Shown piece after piece: positions 56,820-64,000 of a DNA stretch of 64,000 nucleotides (position 1 is the first letter of the stretch; the number at the start of each line of letters is the position of its first letter). Location: NCBI RefSeq assembly GCF_001625305.1, contig NW_017803909.1, forward strand, positions 7,061,127-7,125,126. The letters are read 5' to 3'. The notes beneath the pieces are model-generated. The model saw only the letters and a program-made list of their open reading frames with translations, made no database searches and was not told the DNA's origin. The DNA comes from Branchiostoma belcheri. Its lineage: Eukaryota > Chordata > Leptocardii > Amphioxiformes > Branchiostomatidae. Made by a program: the position numbers and the translations under genes.

Positions 56820-57320
56820 ACTAAAGCTAACGGAGTGGAGTGCACAAAAAAAACAACAACAACAATTTCTTAACTTTTCAGCTCCAATTGACATGGAGCA
56901 GTCAGTGGGAGACATCATATGATTTAGAGACACCTAGTAAAGAAAAGACACCGTCAATATTTTCAGTCCTCTTTGTATATGTCTATTCATTTTTATGTCT
57001 CCGATCAGAGAAGACAGAATTACGTGTTACGTTGTAAAAACGTGACAATTCAAAGTGTACCAGGGCTACTGAAAATACGCACTATGATCAGCGGCGGCTG
57101 ATCTATTAGAAGTTTTCAAACCAGGCTAATTCTAACATGGAGGTAGAAAAAAGTACCAAACCTCCAGAAAAAAAGTACCAGACACTCGCTTTGCTCATTT
57201 CTCCTTCTGTACATTGGACCTAACCTGTCTTGTCGCTGGTGGTAACTACGGAGCATGGTACCAAATACTACCTTGCAACAAGGAAGAGATGAGTAGTGTG
57301 AACAAACAAGCACAAACCAA
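56820..57320. repeat. 3' flank of YHYH gene A, shared with gene B
   Basis: 'agctccaattgacatggagcag' (56879), 'attttcagtcctctttg' and 'ggtaactacggagcatggtac' (57240) match 61500-61830 next to gene B. The duplication that made the two genes included several hundred bases downstream. Confidence 0.8.
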
Positions 57321-57385
57321 GCAATAGCGCAGTGCCCACTGCCGATGACAGTGTCACAGCGGTGCCAGACAGGTAGGCCTGTACG

Positions 57386-57512
57386 TCACGTGCAACCAGG
57401 CGTGCAATTAGCACGTGCAATTGGCCATCCGTGAGGCCAGAAGCTATTATTGGCCAGGAGCTCTCCATGGAAACAGCCAATGAAGTAGGGGAAGTCCGCG
57501 GTCATATGGTAC
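57386..57512 (-). CDS. YHYH-domain gene A, exon 4 (terminal)
   Basis: Begins after acceptor gtcaacag|G and encodes R208-YHMTADFPYFIGCFHGELLA, the end of the YHYH domain (Y-H-x-T-x-D-F-P-Y-x-I-G-C), then NNSFWPHGWPIARANCTPGCT and a stop. Compared with gene B there are 34 extra bases between GCCAAT and GACGTACAG, so the frame shifts. The hydrophobic tail seen in B survives only in another frame (down to ~57268). Gene A should therefore make a soluble protein. Confidence 0.85.
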
Positions 57513-57900
57513 CTGTTGACATGTCGACAAGAAAGGCAGGCGATGGTTAAGACACGTCTGTCAAGTTGTCTGTTCTTCAAACAGTGGTGTTGTTAATTTG
57601 TTATAGCTACTACTAGTATTTGACGTTTTTGTGTGGACGGTACGGGAATGAGTGGGTATGGTATGAAGCCTAAATAAAGTTTCCCAGTTCTCTTACTCGG
57701 CTGTCAAGTCCGTAATGATAGGAGATGAAAGAAATGGAAAACTGACGAACAAGCCCAATGGTTCTATAAGGAAAGGCACTATTCATTCATAACCCGGTGC
57801 TCTCCAAGTACACAGGACGAAAAGGAACGGTGTGACTGGCGTAGAAGAAATCCAACTGGTCAGACCACATTGACGCAACTCATGAATTCGCGTGCGTCTT

Positions 57901-57956
57901 TTAACGCATTAACATGGCGGGTGTTAAAAGTTACGTCATATCACGTGACTGCAAAA
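57901..57956 (-). promoter_or_regulatory. Conserved intron-3 block, gene A: ATGGCGG + CRE/E-box
   Basis: Contains AACATGGCGG (YY1-like) and TTACGTCATATCACGTGAC (a TGACGT half of a CRE and a CACGTG E-box), 12 bp from the exon-3 donor. The same block is at 62671-62725 in gene B. Confidence 0.45.
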
Positions 57957-57967
57957 TACTCCTGTAC

Positions 57968-58141
57968 CTGTAAGTTCCGTTGACGGTGATGCCGTTGCAG
58001 GCGTCCAGATCGTCGTGTACGTACATAGTCCCGTTCTCTCTCCGCAGCCGGCCGTAGATGGGGAAGCCGTCAAATGCCACCCCTACGACAGTGTCGTCAT
58101 ACTCCGCGACACAGCTCGCATAGTGGGTGTAGTGGTAGTAG
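57968..58141 (-). CDS. YHYH-domain gene A, exon 3
   Basis: 174 bp, acceptor ctccacag|C and donor TACAG|GTACAG. It encodes residues 150-207: YYHYTHYASC (the Y-H-Y-H motif, degenerated to YYHYTH), VVGVAFDGFPIYG, the acidic segment YVHDDLDACNGITVNGTY and an N-glycosylation site N-G-T. The GxAxDGxPIYG block is the most conserved part of the family. Exon boundaries match gene B exactly. Confidence 0.9.
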
Positions 58142-58500
58142 CTGTGGAGGGAAGAAAAGGTGCCATTCTAAAATCCGTACTCCATTCATTTACATGCCCA
58201 GGCGTACACGGTGACATTGTGTTTTGTTTTTGTTTTGTGACTTGACGGTAGTTCCAAGAAAAATGCCTCAGTCCTGAGTTGATAGCTGGTGTATGTGTAT
58301 TTTCTAATTGTCTTGTTCGAGGGCTAAATTCAGTAGGACCGCCTAGCCTACGCATTACGCTAAATTTAGGAAGTCAATTATGCAAAATGTGGCCATCTCA
58401 CTAAAATGACGGTAAATGAAAATAGCTTGTCTACGCTTTACTGAAAAGCCAAAGGGGCATGCGGGTTCCCTTGGTCTTTCCCGACTCTGACGTTACTTAC

Positions 58501-58706
58501 GCTCCCACGTTGGAAGGACGTCCACCGCAGGAGTCCGTCATCGGTTCGTCTAGGTAGCTTATAATTGGCAAACAGGGTATTAAGAAGTCGTCGTTGAAAG
58601 GATCGACGATCGGGATACCGTTGGCGGCCATACCGATCATACCGTTGTAAAGGCAGCTGGGAGAGGCAGCCGGTGTAGGTGTCGCCGGGATGCGAAATTC
58701 AAAGTC
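58501..58706 (-). CDS. YHYH-domain gene A, exon 2
   Basis: 206 bp, acceptor ctccccag|GAC, donor GGAGC|GTAAGT. It gives residues 82-149: DFEFRIPATPTPAASPSC, GMIGMAANGIPIVDPFND (first G-x-A-x-N-G-x-P-I block), then D-x-C-G-G-R-P. In gene B the last block is D-D-C-D-G-H-P, the usual form; H is R in A. The exon has phase 0 on its 5' side and phase 2 on its 3' side, as in gene B. Confidence 0.9.
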
Positions 58707-59014
58707 CTGGGGAGTTTGGACCAAAAAAGTAACATGGCAGATTTTCGAAGCATTGGAAGACTGTTTTCCCAAGGAGATATATATTTCAGCAATAGACCTC
58801 ATTCCAGATACAGTCGCCATATTGATTCTATTCTCGCGAGAACACATTCTTGGCGTGAGCGCGCGTGACCGCGCACGAAAGCGAAGCACCCGTGGGTTCG
58901 GATTCCCTGTAGTACGTTCTTAGACTCCTTAACCACGGTCGATAGCGATGCTCCAAGATGCAGCAAGATTGGATTATCAGTAATCAATAAGAAAGAGACA
59001 GTTCTGTTTCTCAC

Positions 59015-59257
59015 CTGGACCTGGAGAGGGGTGGGGCTGATTAGCCCGGGGAACGTCCCCGTCTCGTGGTCAGGGATCCCGTTCGATTTCAGAACCAGCG
59101 TGTCGCCGTCCTGCCATACGAACACCGTTCCCTGCAGGCCCGTGTTGGTCTCCGTGTGGACACGGGTCACGAAGGCGGCTTTCTCGTCCGCGGAGAGACC
59201 CAGCACTGTGGCCGGCAGGACGGCTAACACAAGGACTGCACACAACCGCAACATCAT
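59015..59257 (-). CDS. YHYH-domain secreted protein (gene A), exon 1
   Basis: First exon of a complete four-exon gene (59257 to 57386; 243+206+174+127 bp = 249 residues and a stop). The start is ATG ATG at 59257 or 59254. Residues 2-20 (MLRLCAVLVLAVLPATVLG) form a clear signal peptide, so the protein enters the secretory route. The rest of exon 1 (LSADEKAAF to SPTPLQVQ) precedes the YHYH domain (about 82-222). The function of YHYH proteins is poorly known, and no enzyme activity is claimed. Donor CCAG|GTGAGA, phase 0. Introns are 308, 359 and 455 bp. A TATA box lies ~45-60 bp upstream. Gene B is the tandem paralogue. Confidence 0.9.
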
Positions 59258-59300
59258 GGTAGCTAGAGAGCACCTAGATCACGAAGAAAAGCACGTGAGG

Positions 59301-59319
59301 ATATATAGATATATATAGC
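59301..59319 (-). promoter_or_regulatory. TATA box of YHYH gene A
   Basis: On the minus strand CTATATATATCTATATAT lies ~45-60 bp before the ATG, which would place the start of transcription near 59285. An E-box CACGTG (59292-59297) lies between TATA and the presumed start. Confidence 0.65.
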
Positions 59320-59329
59320 CAGTCCATTG

Positions 59330-60480
59330 ACACCCTTTAACTAGACGTACATAAGCTTCAGAATAAGCATATTCCTTTCATTTATTCTTACCTACAAAGG
59401 GTCAAGGCCAAGTTTGGGCCTCCTGGTGGCTGACCTTGCAGCATAATTTCCGGTTTCTGGACCTTTTGTCCTGGACATGTTATGGTGTTAATTGATTTTC
59501 GGGTTTTCATGGTTTTGGCGTATACGTAGCTCACACATTAAAATGCAACTTGAGAACTTAGTTTGCATAAAGCAAAAATTCCATCGTTGTACAAAATAGC
59601 ACTTTGATACATGTAATATATGTGAACATATGTGATTATGTGAATAAATTAAAAAAAAGATGTGAACAATGGCAAGTGGAACATTAACAGATATAATTAT
59701 GTCATATGCAAAATTAATGACGAAATGTTAAATTTATCAAACCTTGCCACAAGATAGGACTTTCACATATGAACTAAATGTAATTTGAGGTGAGAAAACT
59801 ATATATAAGATAGCTTATGCTACATGCGTCCTTGATTAACGAGACAAAAAAATTACAAAGGCTCTAAATATTTCATGTAGGTATGAGGTATCCGAATTCT
59901 TTTTAGTACCTGTTTAACAAAGTACAACATAACGTGAAAAACAGGAGAACACACCAGAAGAGCAACATATAACACGGATACAAATAATTCGTGAACATAT
60001 ATGAAAGGAAAAAGAAACTGAATAGAAATGAAGTACATGGACATGTGAAGTCACTTGGCAACATGATACATGTCGCAGAAAGTACTTTTCGTCTGTGATA
60101 CCTCTCGCTATCGCACGATCTAGTCAGACTATGATATATTTAACTTCAGCCCATCTTGCAAACACTAGCAGTTAGCAGAATACTACTTCAAAATTCCAAG
60201 GTCATGGCGTTACTTTTCTGACAAGGGGTAAGTTTCTAGCCCGTGTACCACCCTCGTATAGTTCAGTTGTCATTGTATCATTGTAATACTATATCGGTCA
60301 TGCACTCCCCTTTTCCGTGTCTACAAATACCTTCTTAAGGAGTCGAATGGCCCATAGTACTGTGACCCTGTTGTTATATTAGGACACGGCATTCACTGTA
60401 TACGAGTATTGTGTACAAAATAAGGAGATACCATTACCAGAGACACCTGTCAGAGTGCCTTTTGTCCGTGTTACGATATT
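59330..60480. other. 5' flank of gene A; parts match gene B intron 2
   Basis: 'gggtcaaggccaagtttggg' with 'cctcctggtggctgacct' (59399-59440) and 'ggtatgaggtatccgaattct' (59880-59900) correspond to 63178-63215 and 63438-63460. Otherwise AT-rich with no gene. Confidence 0.55.
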
Positions 60481-60481
60481 T

Positions 60482-60665
60482 CGGTCCACCCTTTCTACAT
60501 ACCTGGCACTACCTCTCACTACTGGTCCACTCTTTCTACGTAGTTATCACTACCTCTCACTACTGGTCCACTCTTTCTGCGTAGTTGTCACTACCTCTGA
60601 CTACTGGTCCACTCTTTCTACGTAGTTATCACTACCTCTGACTACTGGTCCACTCTTTCTACGTA
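60482..60665. repeat. Tandem repeat, ~40-bp unit, 4.5 copies
   Basis: 'ctactggtccactctttctacgtagttatcactacctct' and variants, in direct order. Confidence 0.9.
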
Positions 60666-60940
60666 GAACTAAGACAATCCCAACACCCAATGATTATTAC
60701 GAAAACCTGAATGCCGAGTAATGATTTAGTTACACGTAGTAAACGTAAACATACCTGCAGAAAAGTGCGAGTAGAGTATATTGTTGTCCACTGCTGTGAG
60801 CCACTAAATGTGCCCCTAAGGAGAAAAACAAAGGGTTTATCCCTTGGGCAGACGCCCGCATGCGTACTTAGCACATCAGATCTTCTCAGGTGTCAGAAAG
60901 GACCTTGACCCTGTCTGGTACGGGTCCGACGCGTCGCCTT

Positions 60941-60992
60941 GACGACCAAAATGGCGGAGACTCGTCCCCATGGCGACCAAAATGGCGGCAAC
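60941..60992. promoter_or_regulatory. Paired YY1-like sites in a CpG-rich patch
   Basis: GACGACCAAAATGGCGGAGA and GCGACCAAAATGGCGGCAAC stand 31 bp apart in direct order, followed by ACTCG in both cases. CpG density is higher than around it. No transcript start or gene could be tied to it. Confidence 0.35.
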
Positions 60993-61036
60993 TCGGGGCC
61001 AGTTTGCACCAGGGAGAGGTTTATTACTAGCCTTTA

Positions 61037-61185
61037 CCAGGCTTCGGGAGGCGGTTGGAAAGAGTAGAAATAAGCCAAACATGCCGAGGTAAGGAAAATG
61101 TACTCTCTAGCGGACCAACTCCCTCGGCATTTTACCTATCTATTTGGCCAATTTCTACTCCTTACAACCGCCTCCCGAAGCCTGG
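61037..61185. mobile_element. Palindromic MITE, CCAGGCTTCGG ends
   Basis: TA|CCAGGCTTCGGGAGGCGG ... CCGCCTCCCGAAGCCTGG|TA, 149 bp. It is a second copy of the element at 25983. Confidence 0.85.
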
Positions 61186-61439
61186 TACAGGATAAGTTTT
61201 ATGATATGCACGCGAGTACTTCACGTTTGACTCAGTTACATAATGCTCCCTTGAATGACGAAAGAATCATACTGATGAAAGACAATTCGCCATAAAAGCA
61301 AGTATGAAACAACAGGTCGTATGAAATCAAAAAGTTTACAAAAACACAGCTGTTAACGTTAACGGTACATGATTGTTCACACTAACTTCTTATGAAGGCG
61401 AGGCAAACATTTAGGATATATCGATAAGCTGATCTACTA

Positions 61440-61833
61440 TTCTTAGTAGAGCTGAAGTGAAGCTAACGGACTCGCGTGCACAAAAAAAGGTTATTAACAT
61501 TTCAGCTCCGACTGACATGGAGCAGTGAGAAACATCATCAGTAAAGACACAGTGAATATTTTCAGCTCCCTTTGTGTCTATTCTTGTTTCTATCCCGATA
61601 AGTGTTATATTGTAACATCGTGACAGTTCAAAGTATACTAGGGCTGCTGAAAATACGCAAGTACATGTAGCAGCTGATCTATTCAAACCAATTATCAAAT
61701 TGAAGTTACTTTGTAAAGGCATTTGCTATGCTTCTTTCTTCATCTGTACCTTACTTACACCTAGCCTGGGTATCATAGGCTGGTCGTTGGTGGCAGTCGG
61801 TAGTAACTACGGAGCATGGTACCCAATACTACC
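61440..61833. repeat. 3' flank of YHYH gene B, shared with gene A
   Basis: Matches 56820-57310 in parts ('gactgacatggagcagtgag', 'gtaactacggagcatggtac'). See gene A. Confidence 0.75.
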
Positions 61834-62029
61834 TTACACCAAGGAAGAGATGAATAGAGTGAACAAGCACAAGCCAAGCAATAGCGCAGTGCCCATTGCC
61901 GACGACACAGCTGTGCCGGATAGGTAGGCCTGTACGTCACAACTGCACTCAGTCCTCGCCCCGCTATTGGCCAGGACCTCTCCATAGTAACAGCCAATGA
62001 AGTAGGGGAAGTCCGAGGTCATGTGATAC
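61834..62029 (-). CDS. YHYH-domain gene B, exon 4 (terminal)
   Basis: Acceptor gtcaacag|G. It encodes R-YHMTSDFPYFIGCYYGEVLA, then NSGARTECSCDVQAYLSG and a hydrophobic end with LLLGLCLFTLFISSLV before TAA. A hydrophobic stretch at the extreme C-terminus after a small-residue region (SGTAVSS) is the pattern of a GPI-anchor signal; a short membrane anchor is the other option. This tail is what gene A lost. Confidence 0.88.
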
Positions 62030-62144
62030 CTGTTGACAAGAAAGGCAGGCAATGGTTTAGGCATGTTTATTTGTTTGTAGTTCATACAGTCGTGTTAATT
62101 TTCATATCAACTATTTGATATTCCCCTGTTCGTCTTACCCCAAC

Positions 62145-62400
62145 AGAGGGGTTGATTGTTTATTGTTTATTTCAGTTTGCACATAAAAATAAAAACAGTA
62201 TGTAATGAATATGTACAACCAAATGTGCGGGAGAACCCAAGAAACCTAAGGGTTTATCGAGTGGGTTCTCCTAAAATCCAATTGTTTTGTATGATCTCTT
62301 TTTACACACGTGTATAATAAATAAGTGACAACGAAACAAACAAATTAAATCAAAATAGATACAAAATAATAACACGACAAAAAAGTTATCGTTTTTTAAC
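62145..62400 (-). mobile_element. LINE 3' tail in intron 3 of gene B
   Basis: The reverse complement contains the hairpin 'ggagaacccac..aggtttcttgggttctcc' and an A-rich end near 62160, as at 8772-9098. It is absent from gene A, so it was inserted after the duplication. Confidence 0.7.
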
Positions 62401-62670
62401 ATAATGACGACCACTTTGATTTGGCCCTCTACCGGGGTCAACGGAACTGCAGCCGGCTCACCCTGGAACGTGGCTGCATAATGCCGCGCATTTATACACG
62501 AACAGGGAAATCTTCACAATCCAACTCATACGGTGTACAAGCCGATACCTTTCTATACCACACAGTGCAGTTCATTCATTGCTACCTCTCACATAAGTCG
62601 CTTTAGCCAGGATGCAAGAGGTTTGTCTGTACTACTTTCTATACCCGCGGAAATACTGTGTTCTGCGGCC

Positions 62671-62725
62671 TTAACCCACCAATATGGCGGATGCAAACGT
62701 TACGTCATATCACGTGACTGCAAAA
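62671..62725 (-). promoter_or_regulatory. Conserved intron-3 block, gene B: ATGGCGG + CRE/E-box
   Basis: AATATGGCGG and TTACGTCATATCACGTGAC, just inside intron 3, nearly identical to 57901-57956 although the rest of the intron's middle differs. Confidence 0.45.
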
Positions 62726-62736
62726 GCTCTCCACAC

Positions 62737-62922
62737 CTGTACGTTCCGTTGACGGTGATGCCGTGGCAGGCGTCCAGGTCATCGTGTACGTACAGCGTCC
62801 CGTCCTCCTTCCGCGGGCCGTAGATGGCGATACCGTCAAACGCCACCCCAACGATGCCTGAAGCACCCGAGTCGCTCTCGGCATTGTCCGGGAGACAGTT
62901 CGCTTCGTGGTGGTAGTGGTAG
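62737..62922 (-). CDS. YHYH-domain gene B, exon 3
   Basis: 186 bp, acceptor ctccacag|C, donor TACAG|GTGTGG. It carries the intact YHYH motif (D-YHYHHEANCLPDN), then SGASGIVGVAFDGIAIYG, GPRKEDGTLYVHDDLDACHG and ITVNGTY. It is four residues longer than gene A between the motif and the VVGVAFDG block. Only partial: see exon 2. Confidence 0.92.
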
Positions 62923-62939
62923 CTGTGGAGGGAAAGAAA

Positions 62940-63470
62940 ATGTGTCATTCTAAAAACAAAAGCCTCTCAGTTTTTAGTCCATTCATTCACATAGCCTGGG
63001 ACCAATTTTCTAAGATTCTAAGAATGTCCTTATTATACGTCGAAGGTTATAAAACTGTTAGAGCTACTATATGTTAGAGCAACTGTTTTTTTTGGCGTGT
63101 CCCTATTGTCATTTAGCATGGAGTCCAGCCTTGTTAGTTCGCTCCCCAAGATGTCCCTATGTCGTAGGAAAACAAAGGTCAAGGTCAAATTTAGGCCTCC
63201 TGGTGGTTGACCTAGGTACTGCAGCAGAACTTCCCGTTTTGTATCCTTTGTCCTGTTATGGTCTTAGATTTGCGGCCTTATTTCCATAATCAATGCGAAA
63301 AAATCCCCCCCCCCCAAAGGTTAGATTAGTACACTAGTAGAAATAGTTTATAGTTATTAAGTGCCATACATTGTATCCAATGCAATTGTTGCGCAATAAA
63401 CTTGACTTGACTTGACATAAACTACAAATTTCATGGAGGTATGAGATCTCCGAATTCTTGTTATATTTGT
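62940..63470. other. Intron 2 of gene B
   Basis: Contains the segment shared with the 5' flank of gene A (63178-63215, 63438-63460) and a 'cttgacttgacttgac' short repeat at 63400. Confidence 0.5.
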
Positions 63471-63476
63471 ACTCAC

Positions 63477-63661
63477 TCTCCCCGTTCGGCGGGATGTCCG
63501 TCGCAGTCGTCCAGCACCTCGTTCGTCACGGCGTCCTGACAGTCCCTGTTGAAGGGGTTGTAGATCGGGATGCCGTTGACGGCCATGCCGATCGGCCCCT
63601 GCCCCAGACAACCGGGAGAGGAGGCCCGGGTAGGCGTCACCGGGATGCGCCATGTGTAGCT
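63477..63661 (-). CDS. YHYH-domain gene B, exon 2 (gene truncated by window)
   Basis: 185 bp, acceptor aactcctcag|AGC, donor GGGGAGA|GTGAGT. It encodes SYTWRIPVTPTRASSPGC, GPIGMAVNGIPIYNPFN, DCQDAVTNEVLDDCDGHP and AERG, the first half of a canonical YHYH domain. Exons 2-4 give 188 residues in one frame. The signal-peptide exon must lie beyond 64000: in gene A it is 308 bp upstream, but nothing like it is found in 63662-64000. Confidence 0.92.
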
Positions 63662-64000
63662 CTGAGGAGTTCGAACACACACAAAAAAGATCAAGCGTAT
63701 TTTAATGTAAAGAATTGATAATACTTTTAATACTTAGTATATATTTATGTTTACCGAAGGAAAACATATTGTTTTTACTCAGTTTTTTTCCTCCTCTTCT
63801 GTTCCAAACACTAACCTTTGATCTGGCCAATGACATGACTTGTTGACGCCTGTCACCATGGTGACTGTTGTTGGGTTACATAATGTTGCAATTTCATGGT
63901 CTGCTCTGCTCCTGTCACCATATACTAGTAGTACAGCCGTTTTCCTTCGGCAGCCAAGAACCCTTCGCCCGCCTATCTAAATTACCGCTACGGGGGAGTT
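63662..64000. other. Intron 1 of gene B (incomplete)
   Basis: No exon was seen up to the window edge. Confidence 0.5.

Noticed and set aside
57268-57480. Separate 70-codon gene with a hydrophobic end
   Set aside because: It is the old C-terminal tail of YHYH gene A in a shifted frame. Gene B shows the original context.

Overview
The window looks like euchromatic DNA of an invertebrate chordate, most likely amphioxus (Branchiostoma). It has small host exons with GT/AG introns, a prokineticin-receptor gene of chordate type, a tandem pair of YHYH-domain genes, and a very dense load of short non-autonomous DNA transposons, LINE 3' ends and tRNA-derived SINEs. The species call is an inference from this mix; no marker here proves it.

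Host genes. (1) A prokineticin-receptor-like GPCR on the + strand has three coding exons (10819-11288, 21790-21987, 25000-25441). They join cleanly at two phase-2 introns to give 369 residues. The 10.5 kb first intron is filled with satellites and transposons. (2) Two YHYH-domain genes lie in tandem on the - strand. Copy A is complete (four exons, 59257 down to 57386, 249 residues, signal peptide, TATA box). Copy B (63661 down to 61834) runs off the right edge and lacks its first exon. B ends in a hydrophobic tail like a GPI-anchor signal. In A the matching tail has been shifted out of frame, so A is predicted to be soluble. (3) An unrecognised 158-codon ORF lies at 2564-3040 (-), and a 149-codon ORF made of two 213-bp repeats lies at 27692-28141 (-). 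Both are doubtful.

Layout. 0-10 kb: LINE fragments, tandem arrays (50-bp and 150-bp units), MITEs, and an assembly gap of 128 N at 8644. 10.7-25.4 kb: the receptor, with a 283-bp satellite of about eleven units (13.56-16.83 kb), a 22-bp minisatellite (18.35-19.08 kb), a 675-bp DNA transposon and two copies of one LINE tail flanking intron 2. 27.6-37.6 kb: a region built from nested duplications of unknown modules, including six copies of a block with a splice-site-bounded mini-exon. 37.7-57 kb: transposon-rich DNA with MITEs, foldback elements carrying hammerhead-ribozyme-like cores, a large palindrome next to an 11-bp GC-rich minisatellite, a 1.27-kb TTAA-flanked element, a 120-bp tandem array interrupted by a MITE, and long microsatellites. 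57.3-64 kb: the YHYH pair.

The clearest mobile-element result is a set of two MITE families. They have different outer ends, but share the sub-terminal motif ATGGATGACATCC and 3-bp target duplications. At 48.6 kb an intact paralogous empty site proves the insertion boundaries directly. All family names rest on recalled motifs; no database search was possible.
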